This document shows, piece after piece, positions 33,739 to 45,227 of a DNA stretch of 64,000 nt. The position numbers were made by a program, and so were the translations under genes. Where the stretch lies: assembly GCF_030852425.1 (NCBI RefSeq), contig NZ_NSDM01000013.1, positions 62,001 through 126,000 of the forward strand. The letters are read 5' to 3'. Numbering within the stretch: position 1 is the stretch's first letter; every line of letters begins with the position of its first letter. Source of the stretch: Saccharothrix longispora (GTDB lineage: Bacteria; Actinomycetota; Actinomycetes; Mycobacteriales; Pseudonocardiaceae). Under the pieces are notes generated by a model. The model saw only the letters and a program-made list of their open reading frames with translations, searched no databases and was not told the origin of the DNA.

Positions 33739-35015
33739 GCGGGAATCCTTCCGCTGCTCGCCGTCACGCGTCCGCGCAGCACGGTCGCGACGACCCGGGC
33801 CGGCAGCTCCATGCCCTCGAACGGGGTGTTGGCGGCGACGCCGGCGAACTCCGCGCCGCGCACCACCCACCTGGCACCCGGGTCGACGAGGGTCAGGTTC
33901 GCGGGCTCGCCCACCTCGATCGGGCGTCCCTGGTCGGGCAGGCCCGCGATGGCGGCGGGCCGTTCGCTCATCACCCGCGCCACGCCCCGCCAGTCCAGCA
34001 GGCCGGTGTTCACCATGGTCTCCACCACGATGGACAACGCCGTCTGGAGGCCGAGCATGCCGGGACGTGCCGCGGACCACTCGCAGTCCTTGTCCTGGAC
34101 GGCGTGCGGCGCGTGGTCGGTGGCCACGCAGTCGATGACGCCGTCGGCCAGCGCCCGGCGCAGCGCCTCCGTGTCGGCGGCGGTGCGCAGCGGCGGGTTG
34201 ACCTTGTTCACCGGGTCGTAGGTGGCCAGGCGCTCGTCGGTGAGCAGCAGGTGGTGCGGGGTGACCTCGGCGGACACCTCCGTGCCGCGGGCCTTGGCCC
34301 AGGCCAGCACGTCCGCGGTGCCCGAGGTGGACACGTGGCACACGTGCAGCCGGGCGCCGACCTGCTTCGCGAGCAGGCAGTCGCGCGCCACGATCGCCTC
34401 CTCGGCGGCGGCGGGCCAGCCCTGGAGCCCCAGGCGGGACGCCTGCTCGCCCTCGTGGGCCTGCGCGCCGACGGTGAGCCGGGGCTCCTCGGCGTGCTGC
34501 GCGACGACGACGTCCAGGGCCTTGCTGTACTCCAGGGCGCGGCGCATGAGCAGCGGGTCGTGCACGCAGTGGCCGTCGTCGGAGAACACCCGGACGCCGG
34601 CCTTGGCCATGGTGCCCAGCTCGGCGAGCTTCTCGCCGGCCAGGCCCACGGTGACCGCGCCGACCGGGTGCACGTCGACCAGGCCGACCTCGCGGCCGCG
34701 GCGGGCGACGTGCTCGACGACCACCGCGTTGTCCGCGACCGGGTTCGTGTTGGCCATGGCGAACACCGCCGTGTACCCGCCGAGCGCCGCCGCGGCCGAG
34801 CCGCTGGCGATCGTCTCGGTGTCCTCGCGGCCGGGTTCGCGCAGGTGGGTGTGCAGGTCGACGAAGCCGGGCAGCAGGACCGCGCCCGCGCCGTCGACCT
34901 CCTCGCCCTCCTCGGCGACCTCGCCGATCGCGGCGATCACGCCGTCGCGGACCAGCACGTCGACCGGGTCGCCCTCGCCGTACGGTCGCACTCCCCTGAT
35001 GATCAAGGGACTCAC
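33735..35015 (-). CDS. pyrC: Dihydroorotase
   Basis: 426 residues, class I type. Zinc ligands: HTH in [11 protein letters not shown] (about residues 55-65), HVCHVST, and Asp in VATDHAPH. Forms dihydroorotate from carbamoyl aspartate. The GTG start overlaps the pyrB stop by 4 nt (GTGA), and its stop overlaps the next gene. Confidence 0.97.
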   Translation of the reverse strand: MSPLIIRGVRPYGEGDPVDVLVRDGVIAAIGEVAEEGEEVDGAGAVLLPGFVDLHTHLREPGREDTETIASGSAAAALGGYTAVFAMANTNPVADNAVVVEHVARRGREVGLVDVHPVGAVTVGLAGEKLAELGTMAKAGVRVFSDDGHCVHDPLLMRRALEYSKALDVVVAQHAEEPRLTVGAQAHEGEQASRLGLQGWPAAAEEAIVARDCLLAKQVGARLHVCHVSTSGTADVLAWAKARGTEVSAEVTPHHLLLTDERLATYDPVNKVNPPLRTAADTEALRRALADGVIDCVATDHAPHAVQDKDCEWSAARPGMLGLQTALSIVVETMVNTGLLDWRGVARVMSERPAAIAGLPDQGRPIEVGEPANLTLVDPGARWVVRGAEFAGVAANTPFEGMELPARVVATVLRGRVTASSGRIPA

Positions 35016-35971
35016 GCGGTTTCCTCCTCGTGGGCAAGCAGGTGGTAGAGGACGGCCATGCGCACGTGGACGCCGTTGCGCACCTGGTCGGTGATGGCGG
35101 CGCGGGGCGAGTCGGCGACCGACGAGGCGATCTCCATGCCGCGCAGCATCGGACCGGGGTGCAGCACCACGGCGTGCCCCGGGAGCAGCCCGAGCCGGTT
35201 GTCGTTCAGGCCGTAGGCGATCGAGTACTCGCGGGCCGACGGGAAGAAGTGCCCGTTGCCCCCGGAGCCGGCGGGCCCGCTGTACATCCGCTCCGCCTGC
35301 ACCCGCAGCAGCATGACGGCGTCCTGGCCGGGCAGCTCGGCGTCCAGCTCGTGCGACACGTGCACGGGCCAGTTCTCCACGCCCGCGGGCAGCAGGGTCG
35401 GCGGTGCGACCAGCGTCACCTCCGCCCCGAGGGCGGTGAGCAGGTGCACGTTGGACCGGGCGACCCGGCTGTGCAGCACGTCGCCGACGATCGCGACCCG
35501 CTTGTCGCGCAGGTCGCCGAGGCGTTCCCGCAGCGTGGCGGCGTCGAGCAGGGCCTGGGTGGGGTGCTCGTGGGTGCCGTCGCCCGCGTTGACCACGGAG
35601 GTGCCGGCCTCGCGCAGCCAGCCGGCCAGGCGGTGCGCCGCGCCGGACGCCGGGTGCCGCACGACGACGCAGTCCGCGCCGGCGGCGGCCAGGGTCAGCG
35701 CCGTGTCGCGCAGGGACTCGCCCTTGTTCACGCTCGACCCGGACGAGGAGACGTTGACCACGTCCGCGCTCATCCACTTGCCCGCGATCTCGAAGCTCAC
35801 CCGCGTGCGGGTGGAGTTCTCGTAGAACACCGTGACGACCGTGCGACCGCGCAACGTGGGGAGTTTGCGCACCTCACGGCCGTCGAGGGACTGCTTGAGG
35901 TTCGCCGCCGTGTCCAGGATCGCGGTCGCCTGGGCCGGGTCGATGCCCTCGGTGGTGAGCAGGTGCTTCAC
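35012..35971 (-). CDS. pyrB: Aspartate carbamoyltransferase catalytic chain
   Basis: 319 residues. Motifs [11 protein letters not shown] (carbamoyl-phosphate loop), [14 protein letters not shown] and [10 protein letters not shown]. Transfers carbamoyl phosphate onto aspartate. GTG start overlapping the pyrR stop by 4 nt. No pyrI is present, as usual in actinobacteria. Confidence 0.97.
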   Translation of the reverse strand: MKHLLTTEGIDPAQATAILDTAANLKQSLDGREVRKLPTLRGRTVVTVFYENSTRTRVSFEIAGKWMSADVVNVSSSGSSVNKGESLRDTALTLAAAGADCVVVRHPASGAAHRLAGWLREAGTSVVNAGDGTHEHPTQALLDAATLRERLGDLRDKRVAIVGDVLHSRVARSNVHLLTALGAEVTLVAPPTLLPAGVENWPVHVSHELDAELPGQDAVMLLRVQAERMYSGPAGSGGNGHFFPSAREYSIAYGLNDNRLGLLPGHAVVLHPGPMLRGMEIASSVADSPRAAITDQVRNGVHVRMAVLYHLLAHEEETA

Positions 35972-36540
35972 CTCAGCACCACCCCGTCGCGCTGGTCGAA
36001 CTCCTCCAGCAGCACGTGGACCTCCTCGGTGCGCGCGGTGGGCACGTTCTTGCCCACGTAGTCCGCGCGGATGGGCAGCTCGCGGTGGCCCCGGTCGACC
36101 AGCACGGCCAGCTGGACGGCACGCGGCCGGCCGTGGTCGCGCAGGGCGTCGAGGGCGGCGCGGATCGTGCGGCCGGAGAACAGCACGTCGTCGACCAGGA
36201 CCACGAGGCGGTCGTCGACGCCGCCCTCGGGCAGCTTCGTCGCCTCCAGCGGCCGGGTCGGGCCCCGGCGCAGGTCGTCCCGGTAGAGGGTCACGTCCAG
36301 GGTGCCGGTCGGCACCTCGATACCGCTGAACTCCGCGATCCGCACCGCAAGTCTGCGGGCCAGGGGGGCACCCCGGCTCGGAATCCCCATCAGGACTACT
36401 TCGGGTGCGCTGGGTGCATCCAGAGCGGTCTTCTCGATGATCTGATGGGCCATTCGGGCGACGGTGCGCGCGACGTCGCCGGCCGACAGGAGCTCTCGCT
36501 CCCCGGCCGGGTCCGTCGCGCCACGTTGACGTGACGCCAC
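35968..36540 (-). CDS. pyrR: Bifunctional pyr operon regulator / uracil phosphoribosyltransferase
   Basis: 190 residues. PRPP-binding loop [13 protein letters not shown] (about residues 112-124), [15 protein letters not shown] and TLYRDDLRR are typical of PyrR. It binds UMP and pyr leader RNA to repress the operon. GTG start with AGGAGG upstream; that Shine-Dalgarno lies inside a predicted PyrR-binding hairpin, so autoregulation of translation is likely. First gene of the pyr operon. Confidence 0.97.
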   Translation of the reverse strand: MASRQRGATDPAGERELLSAGDVARTVARMAHQIIEKTALDAPSAPEVVLMGIPSRGAPLARRLAVRIAEFSGIEVPTGTLDVTLYRDDLRRGPTRPLEATKLPEGGVDDRLVVLVDDVLFSGRTIRAALDALRDHGRPRAVQLAVLVDRGHRELPIRADYVGKNVPTARTEEVHVLLEEFDQRDGVVLR

Positions 36541-36579
36541 GGTTGGACCTCCTTCCCCGCCTCGCTGGACGGGTCCTTA
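36541..36579 (-). promoter_or_regulatory. PyrR-binding RNA leader (translational control)
   Basis: The minus-strand RNA contains TCCAGCGAGGC (36559-36569), which fits the Bacillus PyrR-binding loop consensus UCCNGNGAGGY. It is closed by CCCG/CGGG, and an outer GGACC/GGTCC pairing brings in the pyrR Shine-Dalgarno AGGAGG. In mycobacteria PyrR is thought to repress through such a leader by hiding the ribosome site. No antiterminator is evident, so translational control is inferred. Confidence 0.7.
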
Positions 36580-36719
36580 AAGGACGTCGGACACCCGGCT
36601 GCGACCGGGCTGACCAGCACGGTATCAGGCTCGGGCGGTCAATCTTCCGGGTGGTGCGCGTGGTTTCCCCCACCTGGACCGACGAGATCAGCTTGACCTG
36701 GTGACCACGGAGAGCAATC

Positions 36720-36734
36720 ATTACTCTGCGTATT
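36720..36734 (+). promoter_or_regulatory. BldD box upstream of bldD
   Basis: ATTACTCTGCGTATT matches the BldD operator consensus nTnACnC(A/T)GnGTnAn at every defined position but one. It lies 65 nt upstream of the bldD ATG, and a TTGACC -35-like element is at 36693-36698. BldD represses its own gene in Streptomyces, so autoregulation is likely. Confidence 0.65.
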
Positions 36735-36798
36735 GATCTAAGCCTCCCCGCGGCAGTCCCCTACCGGCTGACGGGGCGAATGAACGGAGAACCGCCAC

Positions 36799-37287
36799 AT
36801 GGGCGACTACGCCAAGGCGCTGGGGGCAAAGCTCCGCGCGATCCGGCAGCAGCAGGGCTTGTCCTTGCACGGCGTCGAGCAGAAGTCCGGCGGTCGCTGG
36901 AAGGCCGTGGTAGTCGGCTCGTACGAGCGCGGCGACCGCGCCGTCACCGTGCAGAAGCTGGCCGAGCTGGCCGACTTCTACGGGGTGCCGGTGGCCGAAC
37001 TGCTGCCCGAGGGGCGGGTGCCGTCCGGGGCGGAACCCGCCACGAAGATCGTCATCAACCTGGAACGGCTGCAACAGCTGCCGGCGGAGAAGGTCGGGCC
37101 GCTCGCGCGGTACGCGGCCACCATCCAGAGCCAGCGCGGTGACTACAACGGCAAGGTGCTGTCGATCCGGACCGAGGACCTGCGGTCCCTCGCCATCATC
37201 TACGACATGACGCCGGGCGAGCTGACCGAGCAGCTCATCGACTGGGGCGTGCTGCCTCCCGAGGCCCGGCCGGCCAAGGAGGACTGA
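36799..37287 (+). CDS. bldD: Developmental master regulator BldD
   Basis: 162 residues. N-terminal XRE HTH (MGDYAKALGAKLRAIRQQQ through YERGDRAVT, about residues 1-65) and a C-terminal domain with the c-di-GMP signature R113-G-D115-x8-R124-T-E-D127, equivalent to RGD-x8-RQDD of Streptomyces BldD. Binding tetrameric c-di-GMP keeps BldD dimeric and repressing sporulation genes during vegetative growth. ATG start with GGAG upstream. Presence of the signature implies c-di-GMP control of development in this organism. Confidence 0.96.
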   Translation: MGDYAKALGAKLRAIRQQQGLSLHGVEQKSGGRWKAVVVGSYERGDRAVTVQKLAELADFYGVPVAELLPEGRVPSGAEPATKIVINLERLQQLPAEKVGPLARYAATIQSQRGDYNGKVLSIRTEDLRSLAIIYDMTPGELTEQLIDWGVLPPEARPAKED

Positions 37288-37295
37288 AGGCGCGC

Positions 37296-37336
37296 GAGAA
37301 CGGCCCGACCCCGTTCGGGGAGGTCGGGCCGTTCTC
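37296..37336. terminator. Bidirectional terminator between bldD and nusB
   Basis: Perfect 15-bp stem (37296-37310 with 37322-37336) and 11-nt loop between the convergent stops of bldD and nusB. Serves both strands. Confidence 0.85.
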
Positions 37337-37369
37337 CCGTGTCCCGGGACGGTGCCCTGGGGAGGGCGC

Positions 37370-37789
37370 CTAGAGGACGGCGCGGAGCTGGTCGGCGATG
37401 ACGGCGATCCGCCCCAGCACGCCGTTGACGAACCGCGGCGAGTCGTCCGTGGACAGGCCCTTGGCCAGCTCCACCGCCTCGTCGATCGCGACCGCGTCGG
37501 GGACGTCGGCCGCCCACAGCAGCTCGTAGAGGCCCACCCGCAGGACCGCGCGATCGACCGCGGGCATCCGCTGGAGGGTCCAGCCCTCGGCGTGCTCGGA
37601 GATCAGGTCGTCGATCCGCGCGCGGTGCGCGGTGACGCCCTCGACGAGGCTGACCGTGTAGTCGTTCACCGGGGGCACGTCGGTCGAGCCGACGCGCTCG
37701 GAGACCAGGGTCACCGCGTCGATGCCCCGCAGGTCCGCCTCGAAGAGGACGTCGACGGCGCGTTTCCGGGCCTTGCTGCGTGCGCCCAT
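37370..37789 (-). CDS. nusB: Transcription antitermination factor NusB
   Basis: 139 residues, all-helical NusB fold: ARKRAVDVLFEADLRG at the N-terminus, DRAVLRVGLYELLWA and DEAVELAKGLSTDDSPRFVNGVLG at the C-terminus. Works with NusE at boxA in rRNA antitermination. ATG one nucleotide after the efp stop; efp-nusB order is conserved in actinobacteria. Confidence 0.96.
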   Translation of the reverse strand: MGARSKARKRAVDVLFEADLRGIDAVTLVSERVGSTDVPPVNDYTVSLVEGVTAHRARIDDLISEHAEGWTLQRMPAVDRAVLRVGLYELLWAADVPDAVAIDEAVELAKGLSTDDSPRFVNGVLGRIAVIADQLRAVL

Positions 37790-37790
37790 C

Positions 37791-38354
37791 TCAGCCGTTC
37801 ACGCGGCCCAGGTACCGGCCGTCGCGCGTGTCGACCTTGATCTTCTCGCCGGTGGTGACGAACAGCGGGACCTGGATCTCCGCACCGGTCTCCAGCGTGG
37901 CGGGCTTGGTGCCGCCGGTGGAGCGGTCGCCCTGGAGGCCCGGGTCGGTGTGCTGGATGACCAGCTCGACCGAGGTCGGCAGCTCGACGTAGAGGGCGAT
38001 GCCCTCGTGCACGGCGACGACGGCCTCCTGGTTCTCCAGCATGTAGTTCGCCGCGTCGCCGACCGTCTCGGCCGGGATGCTCATCTGGTCGTACGTGTCC
38101 CCGTCCATGAAGACGAAGTCGGTGCCGTCCTTGTAGAGGTAGGTCATCCCGCGCTTGTCCACGGTCGCCGTGTCGACCTTGGTGCCCGCGTTGAAGGTCT
38201 TGTCCACCACCTTGCCGGTCAGGACGTGCTTCAGCGTGGTGCGCACGAAGGCGCCGCCCTTGCCCGGCTTGACGTGCTGGAACGCGGTGACGGTCCAGAG
38301 CTGGCCGTCGAGGTTCAGCACCAGGCCGTTCTTCAGGTCGTTGGTGGTGGCCAC
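37791..38354 (-). CDS. efp: Translation elongation factor P
   Basis: 187 residues in three beta-barrels. The tip loop reads [16 protein letters not shown], giving Lys at the modified position, and the C-terminal signature [29 protein letters not shown] (core [11 protein letters not shown]) is present. Relieves ribosome stalling at polyproline. GTG start ([10 protein letters not shown]) with AGGAGAG upstream. No EpmA/B-type modification genes are nearby. Confidence 0.97.
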   Translation of the reverse strand: MATTNDLKNGLVLNLDGQLWTVTAFQHVKPGKGGAFVRTTLKHVLTGKVVDKTFNAGTKVDTATVDKRGMTYLYKDGTDFVFMDGDTYDQMSIPAETVGDAANYMLENQEAVVAVHEGIALYVELPTSVELVIQHTDPGLQGDRSTGGTKPATLETGAEIQVPLFVTTGEKIKVDTRDGRYLGRVNG

Positions 38355-38416
38355 GGTGGTGGGCTCTCCTGTTGCGTAGGTGAGGGCGAGCGCCGGCGTC
38401 GGCCGGCGTTCCGACA

Positions 38417-39496
38417 TCAGACGACCACGAGCTCTTTCGTGGTCAGGGTGAGGAGCTCCGGGGCGCCTGCGCGCACCACGAGCGTGTCCTCGATGCGGAC
38501 ACCACCCCTCCCGGCCAGGTACACACCGGGCTCGACGGTGACCGCCATACCGGGCAGAAGTGTACCGGCACCCGCCTTCGAGAGTGCTGGAGCCTCGTGG
38601 ATCTCCAGGCCGACGCCGTGGCCGAGGCCGTGCGGGAACTGCTCGCCGTGCCCGGCCCGCTCGATCACGCCGCGCGCCGCCGCGTCCACGTCGCCCACCT
38701 GCGCGCCGACCGCCAGCGCCGCCCGGCCGGCCGCCTGCGAGGCCGCCACCGGCTCGTACAGCTCGCGCTGCCAGTCCGCGGCCCGACCGACGACCAGGGT
38801 GCGGGTCATGTCGGAGTGGTAGCCGTCGACGAGCGCGCCGAAGTCCAGCTTGACGAGGTCGCCGGCCTTGACGACGGCGTCGGTGGGCCGGTGGTGCGGC
38901 ACGGCCGAGTGCGCGCCCGCCGCCACGATCGACTCGAACGAGGGCCCGGCCGCGCCGTGGTCGAGCATGCGGCCCTCCAGCTCGCGCGCGATCCCCCGCT
39001 CGGTGCGGCCGGGTCGCAGGCCGCCGTGCTCGACCAGCCCGGCCGGCGCCCGGTCGGCGGCGGCGCACGCCATCCGCAGCGCCTCGACCTCGGCGTCGTC
39101 CCTGACCAGCCGCTGCTCCTCGACCAGGCCGGGCGCCCGCACCAACTCGGCGGAGGGCGCCGCGCCGGCGAGCGCGTCGAGGCGGTCGACGGTGACGTGG
39201 TGGCTCTCGTACCCGATCCGGGCCGCGCCCCCGACCCGCGCGAGCAGCGCCGTGTCGCACGGCCGGTCGACGACCCGTTCCAGGTCCGGGACCTGCGATC
39301 CGGCCTGGGTGCGGTAGCGGCCGTCGGTGCAGAACACCGCGTCGGCGTCGGGGTCGGCGGGCACCAGCAGCGCGGCGTTCGACCCGGTGGACCCGGTCAG
39401 GTAGCGGACGTTGAGCAGGTCGGTCACCAGCAGCGCGTCCAGCTCGCGCTGCCGGAGCGTGGCGCACAACCCGGCACGGCGGGTGGTGTGGGGCAC
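38417..39496 (-). CDS. pepQ: Xaa-Pro aminopeptidase, M24B family
   Basis: 359 residues. An N-terminal creatinase-like domain is followed by the pita-bread peptidase with a full metal site: Asp in KLDFGAL, Asp in YHSDMTRTL, His in [12 protein letters not shown], Glu in TVEPGVYL and Glu in VRIEDTLV. Removes residues before proline; adjacency to efp is conserved. GTG start. No signal peptide, so cytoplasmic. Confidence 0.93.
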   Translation of the reverse strand: MPHTTRRAGLCATLRQRELDALLVTDLLNVRYLTGSTGSNAALLVPADPDADAVFCTDGRYRTQAGSQVPDLERVVDRPCDTALLARVGGAARIGYESHHVTVDRLDALAGAAPSAELVRAPGLVEEQRLVRDDAEVEALRMACAAADRAPAGLVEHGGLRPGRTERGIARELEGRMLDHGAAGPSFESIVAAGAHSAVPHHRPTDAVVKAGDLVKLDFGALVDGYHSDMTRTLVVGRAADWQRELYEPVAASQAAGRAALAVGAQVGDVDAAARGVIERAGHGEQFPHGLGHGVGLEIHEAPALSKAGAGTLLPGMAVTVEPGVYLAGRGGVRIEDTLVVRAGAPELLTLTTKELVVV

Positions 39497-39573
39497 ACCA
39501 CCCGGCCCAGGGGCCGCCGCGGCACTCCACCGGATCGCTCGATCGGGCGAACCGGTCGGCTTACGCTGGGCCC

Positions 39574-40017
39574 ATGCGCGCGTGGTTGGCCAGGGGTTCC
39601 TGGACGGGGTTGGTCCACGGCGGGGTGCAGGTCGGCACCTCGGCGGTCGAGGTGCACAGCCCCGGGGCGGCGTCCTCCGTCCGGTACATCGCGCTGGGCC
39701 TGCTCGTGGTGGTCGGCCTGCTGTGGGCCGCGCTCGACGCGTGGCGCGGGCTGGAGGACCGGGGGATGGTGTGGTTCTTCGCCGGGCTGGTCGCCGGGCC
39801 GCTGGCGGGGCTGGTGGGCGTGGTGGGCCGGTCGTGGGTGGACCGGACGGGTCCGGAGGCGCTCGGCCCGGCGCTGACCGGCGGCGCGGCGTTCACCGCG
39901 CTGCTGGTGATGGCGACCGCGGTGGTCGGCCTGGCCGTCGGCGGCGCGCTGCCGCACCCCCGGGAGGTCGGGTCCGGCGAGCAGCGCGCGGGTGGCCCGC
40001 ACCCGGGCACGCCCTAG
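39574..40017 (+). CDS. B-4DMT-type small membrane protein
   Basis: 147 residues with four hydrophobic helices (about 35-55, 66-83, 100-122 and the first near 8-22) and a Gly/Pro-rich tail. A membrane protein in the same place and orientation (opposite strand between aroQ and pepQ) occurs in mycobacteria and is annotated as B-4DMT family transporter. Substrate unknown. Its stop codon overlaps the stop of the convergent lipoprotein gene in the palindrome CTAG. Confidence 0.8.
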   Translation: MRAWLARGSWTGLVHGGVQVGTSAVEVHSPGAASSVRYIALGLLVVVGLLWAALDAWRGLEDRGMVWFFAGLVAGPLAGLVGVVGRSWVDRTGPEALGPALTGGAAFTALLVMATAVVGLAVGGALPHPREVGSGEQRAGGPHPGTP

Positions 40018-41543
40018 CGCTTCGGGTCGTTGGACTTGGCGTGGGCGTCCCAGGCGGTCTGCGACACGTCGGTGACCGGTGAGGAGTTGAGCGCCGCGAC
40101 CTCGGCCGAGGCGATCACCCACAGCCGGGCGTCGGCCAGCAGCAGCCCGATCCGACCGTCCGGGGCGCGCAGCGCCCGCACGCCGGCGGGGATGCGCGCG
40201 ACGACCTCCATCCCGTCCACGGCCGGGGGGCGCCGGTCGAGCACGCGGGTGGCCAGCCGGGCGGCCACCGATCGCCGTTCGACGCGCACCACCTCGCCGC
40301 CGGTCACCAGGTCGACGGTGTTCTCCGGGGACGGCACGGCGAAGCCCTCCAGCACCCGCGCCGCGTCCGCGTCCGCGCAGCCGGGCGCGCCCGCGACGTC
40401 GAGGCCGAAGTGGGCGAGGTCGGTGGGCGCGGCGGAGCGCGGGTCGAGGGTGGTGGCGCGGACCAGGTCGAACGGGACCCGGCCGCACGGGTCCTCCGGC
40501 GCGAGGGGCGCGTGGCCGGTCGCCGTGCGGACCAGGCCGGGCCCCTCCTCCCACGGTCCGGGCACCAGTACCGGCGGGTGCGGGTTGGCGGTGAACTCGC
40601 GGTTCCAGAACGTCAGCGTCGTGCCGTGCTCGGTCTCGTGGGCGATGGCGAACGCCCGCAGCGCGTCGACGTACACGAGGTCGGCGCTGAACGCGTCCAC
40701 CACCGACCGGGTGCGCGGTTCGCGGGTGCCGGCGACGGGGGCGAAGCCCCCCTCCCCCAGTGCCTGCACGCCCGAGGCGAACAGCGGGTCCTTGGAGCGC
40801 AGCACGAACTGGCCCGCGCCGTTCCACCCGGCGGCGGCGCCCGTGGTGTCGGTGAACATCAGGTGGAACCAGCCGTCCAGCCACAGCGCCGACGGCTGGC
40901 CCGCGCCGTAGGTGTTGTCGCGCGTGCGGTCGTGGGACGGGTTCAGGATCGGGGCGCCCCCCGCCGCGCGGGTCCACGTCAGGCCGTCGGTGCTGGTGGC
41001 GACGCCGATGGCGTTGCCGTGCGCGTGGTCGCCTGCCGCCCCCGTGTAGTAGAGGTAGTAGGTGCCGCCGACGCGGATCACCGACGGGTCGCAGGTGTGC
41101 ATGCCGTCGAAGCCGCCGACGCTGCCCGAGAGCACGGGGGTGGGGGGACCGCCGCCGGGCGCGGCGAACGGGCCGCCGGCCGACGCGGCCTCGGCGTAGA
41201 GGATGTCGTCGCCCGCGGGCGCCGCCGCCATCAACTGGCCGCACCACCACATGCGGTGCCGGCCGCCGTCGAGCATGACCGTCGGGCCGTAGTTGTAGGG
41301 CGAGTCGCCACCGGGGGCGACCACGCCGGGCCCCTGCCTGCCGCGGTCGGTGGCGAGCGCGACCGGCGGGGCGGCGGGCGTGGCCGTCGCGTCGGGCGGT
41401 GCGTCGCCGGCCGCGACCGGCCCGGTGGCGGCGGACCCCGGCGTGGCGGGCGCGGGGTCGGCGGCGATCGGCGTGCAGGCGACCAGCAGTGCGACGACGA
41501 GCGCGGAGCCGAGCAGCCTCGCTCCCACGACGGGACTGCGCAT
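40014..41543 (-). CDS. Secreted lipoprotein with GH43/GH32-like beta-propeller
   Basis: 509 residues. Lipoprotein signal with lipobox LVAC (Cys about 22), a Pro/Ala-rich linker to about residue 60, then a five-bladed propeller-like domain: SPYNYGPTVMLDGGRHRMWWCG, GMHTCDPSVIRVGGTYYLYYTG and GQPSALWLDGWFHLMFTD show the repeated blade pattern and the DPSV acidic motif of GH43/68/32 enzymes. A surface glycoside hydrolase or sugar-binding protein is inferred; a full catalytic triad cannot be assigned by eye. It sits between aroQ and pepQ, where this order is usually uninterrupted apart from the small membrane protein, suggesting insertion. Confidence 0.75.
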   Translation of the reverse strand: MRSPVVGARLLGSALVVALLVACTPIAADPAPATPGSAATGPVAAGDAPPDATATPAAPPVALATDRGRQGPGVVAPGGDSPYNYGPTVMLDGGRHRMWWCGQLMAAAPAGDDILYAEAASAGGPFAAPGGGPPTPVLSGSVGGFDGMHTCDPSVIRVGGTYYLYYTGAAGDHAHGNAIGVATSTDGLTWTRAAGGAPILNPSHDRTRDNTYGAGQPSALWLDGWFHLMFTDTTGAAAGWNGAGQFVLRSKDPLFASGVQALGEGGFAPVAGTREPRTRSVVDAFSADLVYVDALRAFAIAHETEHGTTLTFWNREFTANPHPPVLVPGPWEEGPGLVRTATGHAPLAPEDPCGRVPFDLVRATTLDPRSAAPTDLAHFGLDVAGAPGCADADAARVLEGFAVPSPENTVDLVTGGEVVRVERRSVAARLATRVLDRRPPAVDGMEVVARIPAGVRALRAPDGRIGLLLADARLWVIASAEVAALNSSPVTDVSQTAWDAHAKSNDPKR

Positions 41544-41643
41544 GCGGGACGGGTCTCCACTTCTGCGGCGGGGTCGGACACCGGGGAAGACGCGCGGCAC
41601 CCGGCTCCGGTTCAGTCTAGAGAGCCCGTACTACGTACGAGTG

Positions 41644-41820
41644 TCACCCGCCCGAGGCGACCCCCTCGACTTCGAAACCGTCCGCGTTCTCCACATCGCC
41701 CGCGTAGTGGTCCGGTCCACCCGCATGGGGGTACTTGTCGGCGAACAACGGCGACCAGCGCCCGTCGCGAGCCAGGTCGGGCACCCGCGGCTCGACGTGG
41801 TGCAGCGCTCCCGTCGTCAC
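41644..41820 (-). CDS. Small ORF downstream of aroQ
   Basis: 58 codons, GTG start 10 nt after the aroQ stop, reading MTTGALHHVEPR and ending FEVEGVASGG. Codon third positions are mostly G/C, as in real genes here, and the acidic, aromatic-containing peptide looks like protein rather than noise. No signal, membrane helix or known family. No strong ribosome site, but the short distance allows coupling with aroQ. Unknown function. Confidence 0.5.
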   Translation of the reverse strand: MTTGALHHVEPRVPDLARDGRWSPLFADKYPHAGGPDHYAGDVENADGFEVEGVASGG

Positions 41821-41830
41821 GTGCCCGCGC

Positions 41831-43440
<1,610 letters not shown>

Positions 43441-43944
43441 TCAGCCACTGCGGTCGAGCACGGCGTCGACCACGCCCTCCGGGTCCAGGTCGTCGGTGAG
43501 CACCTCGATCGTGGCCACCTCCCGGTACAGCGGCAGCCTGGCGTCGAGCAGGGCCTTGAACGTCGAGCGCGGGTTCACCCCGGCCAGCAGCGGCCGCGCG
43601 GTGGACAGGCCGGTGCGCCGCACGCCCTCGGCCGTGCCGACGCCGAGGAACACCACGGTGTGGCCGGCGAGGCGTTCCCGGGTGGCCGCGGACAGCACCG
43701 CGCCGCCGCCCAGGGCGAGCACCCCGTCGTGGTCGGCCAGCCCGGCGGCGACGGCCTGCTCCTCCAGCGCCCGGAACGCGGGTTCGCCGTCGGTGGTGAA
43801 GATGTCGGAGATCGGCTTGCCCGCGGCGGCGACGACGTCGTCGTCGGTGTCCCGGAAGGTCACGCCGAGGCGTTCGGCGAGCAGCCGCCCCACCGTCGTC
43901 TTGCCCGCGCCGGGCGGGCCGAGGACGACGAACCGGGGGCTCAC
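43441..43944 (-). CDS. aroK: Shikimate kinase
   Basis: 167 residues. P-loop [11 protein letters not shown] (about residues 9-19), shikimate-binding DTDDDV and [18 protein letters not shown], and lid Arg in RPLLAG. GTG start overlapping the aroC stop by 4 nt. Part of aroC-aroK-aroB-aroQ. Confidence 0.96.
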   Translation of the reverse strand: MSPRFVVLGPPGAGKTTVGRLLAERLGVTFRDTDDDVVAAAGKPISDIFTTDGEPAFRALEEQAVAAGLADHDGVLALGGGAVLSAATRERLAGHTVVFLGVGTAEGVRRTGLSTARPLLAGVNPRSTFKALLDARLPLYREVATIEVLTDDLDPEGVVDAVLDRSG

Positions 43945-45140
43945 AGCCCCGCCCACCGGGCTTCGAGGGCCTCCAGGTAGGAGGCCACGTTGCGCTTGGT
44001 CTCGGCGATCGAGTCGCCGCCGAACTTCTCCAGCGCCGCCTCGGCGAGCACCAGCGCCACCACCGACTCCAGCACCACGCCCGCGCGCGGCACGGCGCAC
44101 ACGTCCGAGCGCTGGTGGATGGCGACGGCGGGCTCTCCCGTCCGGACGTCCACGGTGGACAGGGCGCGCGGCACGGTGGAGATCGGCTTCATGGCGACGC
44201 GCACGCGCAGCGGCTCGCCGTTGGTGATGCCGCCCTCCAGGCCGCCCGCCCGGTTGGAGCGGCGGGTGACGCCCTTCGGGCCGGTGCCGCGGTCGATCTC
44301 GTCGTGCGCCCGGCTGCCCCAGCGCCGGGCGGTGGTGAAGCCGTCGCCGACCTCCACGCCCTTCATCGCCTGCACGCCCATCAGCGCGCCCGCGAGCCGC
44401 GCGTCCAGCCGGCGGTCCCAGTGCACGTGCGAGCCGAGGCCCGGCGGCAGGCCGTAGGCGATGACCTCGATGACGCCGCCGACCGTGTCGCCGGCCTCCT
44501 TGACCGCCTCGACCTCGGCGACCATCGCGTCCGTGCCGCGCGGGTCGAACGCGCGGACCGGGCTCGCGTCGATCGCGGCCAGGTCGCCGGGGCCGGGCAC
44601 GGCGGCGTCCTCCGGCGTGGCGGCCCCGCCGATCGACACGACGTGGCTGATCACGTCCACGTCGAACACCTGCTTGAGGAAGTGGCGCGCGACGGTGCCC
44701 AGCGCGGTGCGGGCCGCGGTCTCCCGGGCGCTGGCGCGCTCCAGCACGGGGCGCGCCTCGTCGAAGCCGAACTTCTGCATGCCGGGCAGGTCGGCGTGGC
44801 CGGGCCGGGGCCGGGTCAGCGCCTCGTTGCGGCCGGTGGGCTTGAGCTCGGACGGGTCGACGGGGTCGGGGGACATCACCTTCTGCCACTTCGGCCACTC
44901 GGTGTTGCCGATCCGGACCGCGATCGGGCCGCCCTGGGTGAGGCCGTGGCGGACGCCGCCGAGGACCTCCACCTCGTCGGCCTCGAACCCCATGCGCGGG
45001 CTCCGCCCGAAACCGAGCCGGCGGCGCTCCAGTTGGGCGGTCAGGTCGGCAGTGGTGACCTCGACCCCGGCGACCATGCCTTCCAGCACGGCGACGAGAG
45101 CGGGCCCGTGAGACTCACCAGCGGTGATCCAGCGCAGCAC
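43941..45140 (-). CDS. aroC: Chorismate synthase
   Basis: 399 residues. [15 protein letters not shown] at the N-terminus, [28 protein letters not shown] and [15 protein letters not shown] plus the C-terminal [15 protein letters not shown] are family signatures. Needs reduced FMN, made by the rib pathway. GTG start ([10 protein letters not shown]). Confidence 0.97.
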   Translation of the reverse strand: MLRWITAGESHGPALVAVLEGMVAGVEVTTADLTAQLERRRLGFGRSPRMGFEADEVEVLGGVRHGLTQGGPIAVRIGNTEWPKWQKVMSPDPVDPSELKPTGRNEALTRPRPGHADLPGMQKFGFDEARPVLERASARETAARTALGTVARHFLKQVFDVDVISHVVSIGGAATPEDAAVPGPGDLAAIDASPVRAFDPRGTDAMVAEVEAVKEAGDTVGGVIEVIAYGLPPGLGSHVHWDRRLDARLAGALMGVQAMKGVEVGDGFTTARRWGSRAHDEIDRGTGPKGVTRRSNRAGGLEGGITNGEPLRVRVAMKPISTVPRALSTVDVRTGEPAVAIHQRSDVCAVPRAGVVLESVVALVLAEAALEKFGGDSIAETKRNVASYLEALEARWAGL

Positions 45141-45227
45141 GCGTGAATCCTTCCACAGCGCCGGCGCGGGGGTGTGCGCAGGTCAGCGACCGTGGCCGCG
45201 TCTCGACAGGTGGACGTCCGGGCCGCG

